A DNA stretch of 6,214 bases from an uncultured Treponema sp. (lineage in GTDB: Bacteria > Spirochaetota > Spirochaetia > Treponematales > Treponemataceae). Position 1 is the first letter of the stretch. Every line of letters begins with the position of its first letter. The notes beneath the pieces are model-generated. The model had not been told where the DNA came from, did no database searches, and saw nothing but the letters and a program-made list of their open reading frames with translations. This document shows, one piece after another, positions 1-6,124 of the stretch. The position numbers and the translations under genes are program-made. The stretch lies in contig CALAEZ010000015.1 of the NCBI GenBank assembly GCA_937891125.1, positions 1 through 6,214 of the forward strand, read 5' to 3'.

Positions 1-2467
1 TGTGTATGAAAAGGATTCGGGGGGTGACCCGCTTGTCATACCCACAATAACGCATGAAAAGCTGCTTGCCTTTCACGAAAAATGGTATCGGCCTGATAAC
101 TGCCTTGTCTTTTTGTACGGCAATATCCCGACCGAAGAGCAGCTTGATTTTCTGCAGGAGCAATTTTTAAGCCGGCTTGAAAAAAAATATGCTGCTTTTG
201 TAACGAGTGAGGAAGAGCGTTCGCGCCGCATTGCGTCTTTTTTGGCTGACGTGACGCCCGAAAAGCAAGAGGAGCCAGTTACCTGCTATCACAAAGGTCC
301 TGCCGCCGAAGAAAAAGGCGAAAAAAACACGGTGCTCGTAAGCTGGCTCTTACCGCCAGCGCTTGATGCCGAGCGGGTTATTACCTATCTTGTCATCAGC
401 GGTATTTTGCTGAATCATGACGGCTCTCCGCTGCAGAAAGCGCTTATTGAAAGCGCGCTTGGCGAGGATGTTGCGCCTCAGACAGGCGTTGACGGCAGCC
501 TGTATCATTTTACGTTCTCTGCAGGTTTACGCGGGGTGAAAAAAGGCGATGAAAACCGCGTTAAAGACGTTATTTTTGAAACATTGCGTACGCTTTGCGA
601 GCAGGGCATTCCAAAAGAAGACATTACGGCAACGATGATGGCGCTTGAATACTCTCAGCGCGAGATAAAACGTGCGCACGGCCCGTATGCACTGCGGCTC
701 ATGGGAAATGCCGTGCATAATTGGGTGTACGGCGCACCGCTTTCTCAGGCATTTCGCCTGCGTTCTGATTTGGAGCGGGTGCGCGCCCGCATTGAACAGC
801 ATCCTGAAGAGCTGCAACAGCTCATCCGAACCCTGTTTTTGGAAAATAAAAAGCAGTCGCTGGTGGTTGTAACGCCCACTGCGCAGTACACAAAGCAGCG
901 TGAAAAGGCAGAAAAGGCTTTTATTGCAGAGCTTTTACAGAACACAGACCGTGCTGCAATAAAAAAACAAAATGACGCGCTCCATGCCTTCCAAAGTGCA
1001 GCTGAGGATGCAAGCATTCTTCCGCATGTCTGCCCCAAGGATTTTTTGCAGCAGGATAAATCACTTTCTGATAATATCGTCACCGCTATCGAAACGGTGC
1101 CTGGCTGTGACGGCAGTGCAGTTCCGTTTTTTACTAACAGTGAGCATACAAACGGCATTGTGTATGCTGATGTCGGCTTTCCTGCCGATGTACTTACGCC
1201 CGAAGAGTATGCGCTTCTTCCCCTGTTTTCAGAAACCGCAACGGAGGTTGGCTGGAAGGACATGAGCTGGGTAGAAAGTGCGCAGAAAACGGCTTTATAT
1301 ACCGGTGGGCTTTCAATACATTTGTTGGTGTCAGAAATGGCAAAAACGCCTCGTGCGCAACGCTTTGCTGAGGCTCATCGCGATTTTGTTGGCAGAGAAT
1401 GGGTAATTTATCGCATAAGCATGATAGAAGAAGAAGCCGACCGGGCGTTTTCGTTGCTTGCAGATTGTATTTCGGGAACTGATTTTCATGATGTAAGCCG
1501 CTTACAGGAGCTTGCCTGTGAAATTCGTAATGATTTTGACTCCTCGATAATTCCTGACGGGCATGAATACGCTGCGCTTCGCACAAAGCGGCTCATGTCT
1601 CGAGTAAAAGCGGTTGATGAAATCTGGAACGGCGTATCCGCACTCTACGCATTGCATCGCGCGGCGGATGAAAATGCAGCGCAGACGGCACAAGCCTTAC
1701 AAGCGGTGCTTAAAAAGCTTCGTTCTGGTGGCGCGTTTATCCACGTGACGGCAGAGCAGAGCGGCATAGACCGTGCACGAAAAGCGCTTGATTCCTTTAC
1801 AAAAGCTGCGGCAATAACTGCGTTGCAGCCGCCGCGTGCAACTGGCAATGAGGCTTTTTACGCATTAACCGAAATTGCGGGCAAGGGAGACGAACGTGCA
1901 GGCGAGGTGCTTATGACAAGCGCACAGGTTGGGTTTGCCGCTTCTTGCATTGACTCTGCTCCTTACGGCACTCGTGAAGGCGCTGCCGTAGAAGTGTGCA
2001 CGCATTGGCTTTCAAATACGCTTTTGTGGGAGCGGCTGCGCACGATTGGCGGTGCATACGGTGCTTTTTGCTACACCGAGGCGCTTTCTTCGCTAGTGAT
2101 TTTTGCAACTTACCGCGACCCAACGCCAGAGCGTTCGTGCGCCGTTTTTGAAGATGCGCTTTCTGAATGTGCGCAGCGGCGCATGACGCGCGAGGAGTGT
2201 GAAAAAGCAATTACCGGCTGCTACAGTAATTTTATTCAGCCAAAAAGCCCGCGCAGTCGCGGTTCTACAGGACTGTTGCGCACGCTCTATGCGCTTGACG
2301 CGCAGGATCGCGAAGAAAAAATCCGTACTATGCTGTTATTGTCTCCCGATGACATACAGCGCGGTTTTGCGCTCTTACGTGATTCTGCTAAAAAGAATCG
2401 CCGACAGGCAATAATTTGTGGACAAAACATAAAAACAGCTGGAAAAATCACTGTTTTACCACTATAA
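1..2467 (+). CDS. M16C family zinc metalloprotease (presequence protease/falcilysin type), 5' end missing
   Basis: This is the C-terminal roughly 820 residues of a peptidasome-type M16C protease. Full-length members are near 1000 residues and form a closed two-half chamber that degrades peptides. Visible landmarks, counting from the GTG at base 2, are the SGGDP-x-IP segment at residues 6-14, the FH-x-x-W-Y-R-P-x-N stretch at 24-33 followed by LYGN at 38-41, the LVSWLLP strand at 112-118 that opens the second domain, and R680-T-I-G-G-A-Y686. The last gives the Arg/Tyr pair six residues apart that the C-terminal half of PreP contributes to the active site; a YRDP motif follows at 704-707. The HxxEH zinc motif and third zinc ligand belong to the missing N-terminal part. 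The GTG at base 2 is therefore almost certainly an internal valine and not a start. The reading frame is intact to TAA. Localisation cannot be judged without the N-terminus. Family assignment is strong; the physiological substrate is unknown. Confidence 0.9.
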   Translation, partial: VYEKDSGGDPLVIPTITHEKLLAFHEKWYRPDNCLVFLYGNIPTEEQLDFLQEQFLSRLEKKYAAFVTSEEERSRRIASFLADVTPEKQEEPVTCYHKGPAAEEKGEKNTVLVSWLLPPALDAERVITYLVISGILLNHDGSPLQKALIESALGEDVAPQTGVDGSLYHFTFSAGLRGVKKGDENRVKDVIFETLRTLCEQGIPKEDITATMMALEYSQREIKRAHGPYALRLMGNAVHNWVYGAPLSQAFRLRSDLERVRARIEQHPEELQQLIRTLFLENKKQSLVVVTPTAQYTKQREKAEKAFIAELLQNTDRAAIKKQNDALHAFQSAAEDASILPHVCPKDFLQQDKSLSDNIVTAIETVPGCDGSAVPFFTNSEHTNGIVYADVGFPADVLTPEEYALLPLFSETATEVGWKDMSWVESAQKTALYTGGLSIHLLVSEMAKTPRAQRFAEAHRDFVGREWVIYRISMIEEEADRAFSLLADCISGTDFHDVSRLQELACEIRNDFDSSIIPDGHEYAALRTKRLMSRVKAVDEIWNGVSALYALHRAADENAAQTAQALQAVLKKLRSGGAFIHVTAEQSGIDRARKALDSFTKAAAITALQPPRATGNEAFYALTEIAGKGDERAGEVLMTSAQVGFAASCIDSAPYGTREGAAVEVCTHWLSNTLLWERLRTIGGAYGAFCYTEALSSLVIFATYRDPTPERSCAVFEDALSECAQRRMTREECEKAITGCYSNFIQPKSPRSRGSTGLLRTLYALDAQDREEKIRTMLLLSPDDIQRGFALLRDSAKKNRRQAIICGQNIKTAGKITVLPL

Positions 2468-2468
2468 T
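2440..2468 (+). promoter_or_regulatory. Candidate sigma-70 type promoter ahead of the 72-residue gene
   Basis: A perfect TATAAT at 2463-2468 lies 17 bases downstream of TGGAAA at 2440-2445, which matches TTGACA at four of six positions. Spacing is optimal. The -10 box overlaps the protease stop codon, and transcription would begin around 2475, giving a leader of about 70 bases before the ATG at 2544. This would let the small downstream gene be expressed apart from the protease. It is a sequence match only, with no independent support. Confidence 0.4.
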
Positions 2469-2543
2469 GGCTCGTGGCTAGAAGAGCTTTTCTTTCATGC
2501 TAGAGCTAATCTTCTTGAAGTATGCAAATATGCGGAGGCTTCT

Positions 2544-2762
2544 ATGAACAAAAAAATGCAGGAATGTGTCGATATGATGCGGCAGCTTGTTACCGATATA
2601 CAGGGTGCGCCGTATCCGGGAGATAATTTTGAGCCTGAGCTGTATCACATCTGGTATGAGCATGCACAGCGCGTTGCCGTTGACTGCTTTGAATACCTTG
2701 AAGAAAACTTCCCCCAGGAGCGAGAAAACTTCGAGAAGAGCTTGAAGCATCTCTTTAAGTAG
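2544..2762 (+). CDS. Small acidic protein of unknown function, 72 residues
   Basis: I do not recognise this protein. It has a strong ribosome-binding site, GGAGG at 2534-2538, five bases before the ATG, which supports a real gene. The product is short, soluble and acidic with a basic end: no signal peptide or hydrophobic span, an N-terminal segment likely to be helical (KKMQECVDMMRQLVTDIQ), a central turn-rich stretch rich in Pro, Gly and aromatics (PYPGDNFEPELYHIWYEH, residues 24-41), then a second predicted helix ending in KSLKHLFK. Two cysteines (residues 8 and 48) are too far apart to suggest a metal site. It sits 76 bases after the protease and 55 bases before the tocopherol-cyclase-like gene, and may have its own promoter at 2440-2468. 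The TAG stop is followed at once by a T-run. A small structural or adaptor protein is possible, but no function can be assigned. Confidence 0.75.
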   Translation: MNKKMQECVDMMRQLVTDIQGAPYPGDNFEPELYHIWYEHAQRVAVDCFEYLEENFPQERENFEKSLKHLFK

Positions 2763-2768
2763 TTTTTT
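2741..2768 (+). terminator. Possible weak intrinsic terminator at the end of the 72-residue gene
   Basis: CTTGAAG (2741-2747) can pair with CTTTAAG (2753-2759) over seven positions, counting one G-U pair, around a five-base loop. A run of six T follows at 2763-2768, three bases after the stem. The stem is A/U-rich and overlaps the final codons, so it would be inefficient. It could separate the small gene from the downstream gene or simply attenuate read-through. Confidence 0.3.
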
Positions 2769-2817
2769 AGTCAAGTCTTTTGCCGCTGTGCCGATAATAA
2801 ATTAAGAGTGTTGTTTT

Positions 2818-3984
2818 ATGACAAGGATGGGCGGGATGACTAAAAAAAAGGACAGTCAGCATTACGAGCAGTATTTGTTGCGCGGAAAGCTAAGAAAAGC
2901 AGGTTCTCAGCGCATACGCTATGTGTTTAATGGCGTAAATCGCGAGACAAATACAGAACGCACTTTTTTTATCGAAATAATTCTCGTAAATCCAGCTGTG
3001 TCCCCGGTAAAGCCTGTTGTGTATTGTGAAAACAGTGCTGCTGGTAGTGCTGATGAGAGCCCAGATACGCTATATGGCAAAAAAACGATTGCGGCGCAGG
3101 TTCAGCCGCAGTCTTATGTGCTCTTAAAGGCGGGAAGCTACGGTCCGCAGGCACAGCAGTTTAAGCGCTATTATTCTTTAAAAGATTTTATCAGACAAAA
3201 AGGGCAAAATGGCTACAAAATTGGAAACTGTATTTTTGGTATCAATGTGCTTGCCGGCTCTGTTGTTGTCGGTCAGAACGATCTTTTAGAGCATCCTGAA
3301 TTAGATTGTGCTGCTGGCAGTATTTCGTGGGAAGTTCGCTTTGATCAGAAAATTCACGCAAATCCTTTGTATAAAAAGCATGGGCTGTGCTGGACGGCAA
3401 GCGGGGTAAAGACGCTTTTTTCAGGCACAATCCGCATGTCTGGGTTGGAATATGCCGTCGTTCCCAAGAAATCCTTTGGCTACATCGACCGTTTTTGGGC
3501 TCCTGACTTTGTGCAGCCATTTTTCCATCTCTCTTCTTCGCACTTAGTAAGTATTATAAATGGAAACCCGTTACAGAAATCTTGCTTGGCGCTCGGTGGC
3601 GAGTTTGGGGGAAGCCTGACTGCGTTTTTAATGCTTGAAGGACAAGTGTTACCCGTTCAAAAACGCTGGTTTTTAGAAAAATGGAATGAAGTGCATCATT
3701 TTTCTCAGGTTCCCGCTGATGCTGATGGCGAAAAATTACACTGGTCGGTTAGTATCCACAAAAAAAACTTTGTTGTTGACATTGATGTCTTTTGTAAGAG
3801 TGATGAAATGCTCGTGCAGGGCTGTGATATGCTTCAGGCGGGAAGAGATAGTATGCATATTGTCAGTGGTGGAAGCGGCTTTGGCGAGATACGTATTTAC
3901 AAAAAAATGGGAAAATCGCTTGAGCTCCTCGAAGACGCCCGCATAGAAAGTGCGTTGTGCGAATACGGCGCTAAAATTCAGTAA
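2818..3984 (+). CDS. Tocopherol-cyclase-like (lipocalin/AttH-like) protein of unknown function
   Basis: The 388-residue product resembles an uncharacterised family, found in anaerobic bacteria, that carries a tocopherol-cyclase-like domain. From memory of that family, matching landmarks are FNGVNRET at residues 37-44, SYVLLKAGSYG at 99-109, SWEVRF at 170-175, a GTIRMSG...VPKKSFGYIDRFW segment at 203-227, DFVQPFFHLSSSHL at 230-243, GGSGFGEIRIYKK at 351-363 and a C-terminal ALCEYG at 379-384. Plant tocopherol cyclase closes the chromanol ring, but members of this bacterial group have no proven activity and enzymatic function should not be assumed; the beta-rich core suggests binding of a lipid or other hydrophobic ligand. 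No signal peptide or membrane segment is present, so it is probably cytoplasmic. The start is uncertain: ATG 2818 has AAGAG nine bases upstream, while ATG 2836 has the better AAGGA (2823-2827) eight bases upstream and would give 382 residues. Confidence 0.8.
   Translation: MTRMGGMTKKKDSQHYEQYLLRGKLRKAGSQRIRYVFNGVNRETNTERTFFIEIILVNPAVSPVKPVVYCENSAAGSADESPDTLYGKKTIAAQVQPQSYVLLKAGSYGPQAQQFKRYYSLKDFIRQKGQNGYKIGNCIFGINVLAGSVVVGQNDLLEHPELDCAAGSISWEVRFDQKIHANPLYKKHGLCWTASGVKTLFSGTIRMSGLEYAVVPKKSFGYIDRFWAPDFVQPFFHLSSSHLVSIINGNPLQKSCLALGGEFGGSLTAFLMLEGQVLPVQKRWFLEKWNEVHHFSQVPADADGEKLHWSVSIHKKNFVVDIDVFCKSDEMLVQGCDMLQAGRDSMHIVSGGSGFGEIRIYKKMGKSLELLEDARIESALCEYGAKIQ
2823..2827 (+). promoter_or_regulatory. 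Ribosome-binding site that favours the internal start at 2836
   Basis: AAGGA ends eight bases before ATG 2836. It is a better Shine-Dalgarno match than AAGAG (2804-2808) ahead of ATG 2818. Both starts are in frame, so only the first six residues (MTRMGG) are in doubt. Confidence 0.4.
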
Positions 3985-3998
3985 CCGTTACTCTTTTT
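3980..3998 (+). terminator. Weak hairpin plus T-run between convergent genes
   Basis: AGTAA (3980-3984) and TTACT (3988-3992) form a five-pair stem around CCG, followed by C and five T (3994-3998). It overlaps the stop codon of the tocopherol-cyclase-like gene and fills the 16-base gap before the converging bioN. The stem is short and A/T-rich, so this is the best available terminator candidate and not a strong one. Confidence 0.25.
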
Positions 3999-4000
3999 CG

Positions 4001-4666
4001 TTAGCTTCGGCGATTTTCTATTGCAAGCGCTGTATCGTACGCATGCTTCATACTGACAGAAAAAAGAAGCGGAATAAGCGTCAGTAGCTTTCGGATGCCA
4101 TTTTTGCCGTTACGACCTTGCCATGCGTGCGTAATCTGCTCCCAATTTGCAACAATCTGCGGAATAAAGGTAAGCGTTAGGCTCAATCGGTCTGAAAAGG
4201 TTTCTTTTTTCTTTCTGGTGACCGCTAATTCAAGCAGCGTAAATCCTTCATGAAACTGCACATTGCTTGTCGTCCGGTAAAAAAGGGCGGAAACTGCAAG
4301 TGAAAGCGCTAAATGGATAGCAAGCGCTCGATAGTCTGCATGCATTGAAAACAGTGTCGTAAGGGAAAGCGTATTGTTAGCTTCAAGAGCGTGAGCACAT
4401 ACAAGCGCATTTTGAGAAAAAGAGGCGAGATAAAGCACAATAGCGTAAAAAAACGCTGGTTTGAGGTCGGTTATTATCTCTTGAACCGTAAAATGCAGGG
4501 CTTTTTCTGCTACGAGCACGCATACAAACGAAAGAAGCGCGATGCGAATCGGAAGATAAAACGAGACAATTGCAAGCGCGAGCATTAAAAGAATTTTCGC
4601 CGTGGGGTGCAGTCTATGAAGGAACGTATTCCCCGTGCGGTATCTAAAAAAACGGTTACTTTCCAT
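4001..4666 (-). CDS. bioN: BioN: energy-coupling factor transmembrane protein (EcfT type) of the biotin transporter
   Basis: BioN is the membrane coupling subunit that links the BioM ATPase to BioY. The 221-residue product has an N-terminal FLHRLHPTAKILLMLALAI entry typical of EcfT proteins and hydrophobic spans near residues 23-38, 40-53, 70-83, 114-130 and 194-206. The cytoplasmic C-terminal half carries two coupling-helix motifs of the Ala-Arg-Gly class: AWQGRNG around R185 and ALAIENRRS around R219. The arginines are kept, but the flanking Ala/Gly residues differ from the consensus and the protein ends right at the second motif. The chosen ATG at 4666 lies 10 bases after the bioM stop, with AGGCG (4674-4678) seven bases upstream. 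A longer in-frame start at 4837 would overlap bioM by about 160 bases and add residues that do not look like the family. It is the last gene of the bioYMN operon and converges on the tocopherol-cyclase-like gene. Confidence 0.88.
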   Translation of the reverse strand: MESNRFFRYRTGNTFLHRLHPTAKILLMLALAIVSFYLPIRIALLSFVCVLVAEKALHFTVQEIITDLKPAFFYAIVLYLASFSQNALVCAHALEANNTLSLTTLFSMHADYRALAIHLALSLAVSALFYRTTSNVQFHEGFTLLELAVTRKKKETFSDRLSLTLTFIPQIVANWEQITHAWQGRNGKNGIRKLLTLIPLLFSVSMKHAYDTALAIENRRS

Positions 4667-4676
4667 ATTTTTTCGC

Positions 4677-5402
4677 CTACCAGATGAGGTCAGCGACTGT
4701 TTTATACGCAGTAAGCGGATTTTTAATGCCCCAGCTTTCAAGTGGCGCAGCAAGTGCATCGGTAGGTGTCCCGTCAAAAACAATATGTCCTTGCTGCAAA
4801 ATGATGACATGGTCTGCCATGCCAAGGCATTTTTCAATTTCGTGTGTTAAAAGCAAAATGGTCTTCCCCTCGTGCTTAAGCTGTGCAAGAAGCGTATTTA
4901 CGTCGCGCACGCCGGGAAAATCAAGGTTTGCATACGGCTCGTCAAAAATAATGATGTCCTTTTTCATGGCAAGAATTGCTGCAACCGCAAGCCTACGTTT
5001 TTCGCCACCAGAAAGGAACTCTGCCGCAAAGTCTGCCTTGTGCAAAAGCGAAACTGCCGACAGCGCTTCATCAACAATGCGTGGTATATCCTGTTTTTTT
5101 ACGCCTTGGTTTTTAGGACCGACAGCGACATCCTCTCGCGGCGTTTCGCCTAAAATCTGGGTAGCAGCGTCCTGAAACACCAGTCCCGGTCGCGAGCTCG
5201 TCTGTATAACGCCCGCTGTCGGCTTCATAAGCTGTGCGATAAGCTGCATGAGAACCGATTTTCCGCTGCCATTTGCGCCACCGATTATGGTAAAGCTCCC
5301 CGCCTGTATTGAAAGCGAAATGCCGTCAAGCGCACGGTAGCTTTCGGTGTCGGTGTGCGCAAAATATTTTTTGACATTCTGTAGCGTAATCGCTGCTGTC
5401 AT
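4677..5402 (-). CDS. bioM: BioM: ATP-binding protein (EcfA type) of the biotin ECF transporter
   Basis: This 241-residue ABC ATPase powers biotin uptake, presumably as a homodimer bound to BioN. All catalytic elements are visible: Walker A GGANGSGKS at residues 41-49, Q-loop glutamine in VFQDAATQIL (Q77), ABC signature LSGGEKRR at 130-137, Walker B IIIFDEP with D154 and E155, D-loop NLD at 159-161 and the switch histidine H187 in LLTHE. LSGGEKRR and the overall length match the cobalt/biotin ECF ATPase group. Its ATG overlaps the bioY TGA as ATGA, indicating translational coupling, and AGGA (5409-5412) lies six bases upstream of the start. With bioY on one side and a single EcfT gene on the other, this is a dedicated biotin system and not the shared EcfA1/A2 module. 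No lesion or missing residue was noted. Confidence 0.93.
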   Translation of the reverse strand: MTAAITLQNVKKYFAHTDTESYRALDGISLSIQAGSFTIIGGANGSGKSVLMQLIAQLMKPTAGVIQTSSRPGLVFQDAATQILGETPREDVAVGPKNQGVKKQDIPRIVDEALSAVSLLHKADFAAEFLSGGEKRRLAVAAILAMKKDIIIFDEPYANLDFPGVRDVNTLLAQLKHEGKTILLLTHEIEKCLGMADHVIILQQGHIVFDGTPTDALAAPLESWGIKNPLTAYKTVADLIW

Positions 5403-6067
5403 AGCGTGTCCTGCTCAAGAATGCGGTTTTCGTTCTCTGGATTAAGATAGCGGGCTACCGTTGGCCGCAATGCAAGCGCAAGCAGAATCGTAACGACAAT
5501 CTTTATGCTGTCACCTGGAATAAACGGAATAAGGCAGGCTTTTAATGCATACGAAAGATCAACTCCTTCTTTTCCTCGTGCAGTCATAACACGCATAAAC
5601 CACGGAATACCAGGCAGGTAGTTAAAAATGTAGCCGACAAGCGTGGCGCAAATGATACGCAACACGGACGCTACTGACGGCTTTTTTTCAGAAACACGTG
5701 GCCTACCTGCAACAAGCCCTGCAAAAAGCGCACCTAAAAAATACCCGACGAGAAAACCGCCTGTTGGACCGGCGAGTACGGCAATTCCCTTACTCATGCC
5801 AGAAAAAACGGGAATGCCTAACACGCCGAGCACCAAAAAAATGCCGACGCTTGCCGCGCCCTGTATGCCACCAAGCAGAACACCAGAAAGGATAGCAAAC
5901 ATGTTCTGTATTGAAATTGGAACAAGGCCAGGAAGCGGAACAGAAATAAAGCAGCCTGCGCAGATAAGTGCTGCAAACAGGGTGGTGAATACAGAAGAGA
6001 GCGTGCTTTTCTTCATTGTTCCTGCCGCAGGGGTGGAATCATGCTGTTCTGTTGACTGAAAAAACAT
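5399..6067 (-). CDS. bioY: BioY: biotin-binding S component of the ECF transporter
   Basis: BioY is the integral membrane subunit that binds biotin. The 222-residue product is strongly hydrophobic and has the family signatures G-x-L-G-I-P-V-F-S-G at 81-90, GPTGGFLVG at 100-108 and FIPGDSIK at 182-189. The Asp-x-x-Lys pair (D186, K189) corresponds, from memory, to residues contacting biotin in the Lactococcus BioY structure. About six membrane segments are expected, beginning with SSVFTTLFAALICAGCFI. The ATG at 6067 was chosen because AGAGG (6075-6079) sits seven bases upstream. ATG 6016 (MKKSTLSS) would give 205 residues, closer to many family members, but has a poorly spaced AGGA. An in-frame TTG at 6196 has no ribosome-binding site. 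This is the first gene of the operon; an inverted repeat over its start region suggests regulation. Confidence 0.93.
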   Translation of the reverse strand: MFFQSTEQHDSTPAAGTMKKSTLSSVFTTLFAALICAGCFISVPLPGLVPISIQNMFAILSGVLLGGIQGAASVGIFLVLGVLGIPVFSGMSKGIAVLAGPTGGFLVGYFLGALFAGLVAGRPRVSEKKPSVASVLRIICATLVGYIFNYLPGIPWFMRVMTARGKEGVDLSYALKACLIPFIPGDSIKIVVTILLALALRPTVARYLNPENENRILEQDTL

Positions 6068-6108
6068 ATTGTTACCTCTTATTTTGTTTTTTATAAAGGT
6101 AACGATAT
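6066..6108. promoter_or_regulatory. Inverted repeat over the bioY start: candidate biotin operator
   Basis: The arms ATATTGTTACCT (6066-6077) and AGGTAACGATAT (6097-6108) are reverse complements at 11 of 12 positions, separated by 19 A/T-rich bases. The arm core TTGTTACC resembles, from memory, the BirA operator half-site TTGTTAACC found upstream of biotin genes in Gram-positive bacteria, but lacks one A and has wider spacing. One arm overlaps the candidate bioY -10 box and the other the ribosome-binding site and start codon, which suits a repressor. The repeat is directly visible; the identity of the regulator is inferred. Confidence 0.55.
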
Positions 6109-6124
6109 AAGGAGCCAGTGTCAA
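6096..6124 (-). promoter_or_regulatory. Candidate promoter of the bioYMN operon
   Basis: On the minus strand a perfect TTGACA (plus-strand 6119-6124) is followed after 17 bases by TACCTT (6096-6101), which keeps T, A and the final T of TATAAT. Transcription would begin near 6088, leaving a leader of about 20 bases that holds the AGAGG ribosome-binding site. The -10 box lies inside the inverted repeat. The -10 match is weak, so this is a candidate only. Confidence 0.4.

Noticed and set aside
2..4. GTG at base 2 as the start of the protease gene
   Set aside because: The following residues match the interior of M16C proteases, and the zinc-binding part must lie upstream. The codon is an internal valine at the window edge.
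745..1263. Minus-strand open frame of 172 codons opposite the protease
   Set aside because: It is a Ser/Cys/Phe-rich shadow of the intact protease frame with no recognisable motif.
2480..2515. Inverted AGAAGAGCT / AGCTAATCTTCT in the leader of the 72-residue gene as a riboswitch or attenuator
   Set aside because: Pairing needs an asymmetric three-base bulge, there is no T-run or alternative structure, and no known riboswitch consensus is present.
4667..4837. N-terminally extended BioN starting at 4837
   Set aside because: The extra 57 residues overlap the 3' end of bioM in another frame and do not resemble EcfT proteins. The start at 4666 fits the family and the operon spacing.
4684..5175. 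Plus-strand open frame of 163 codons opposite bioM
   Set aside because: It is antisense to a complete ABC ATPase with all motifs. Its sequence is serine-rich and of low quality, as expected for a shadow frame.
5643..6059. Plus-strand open frame of 138 codons opposite bioY
   Set aside because: It is rich in Pro, Ala and Thr, as expected when the complement of a membrane-protein gene is read. BioY itself is certain.
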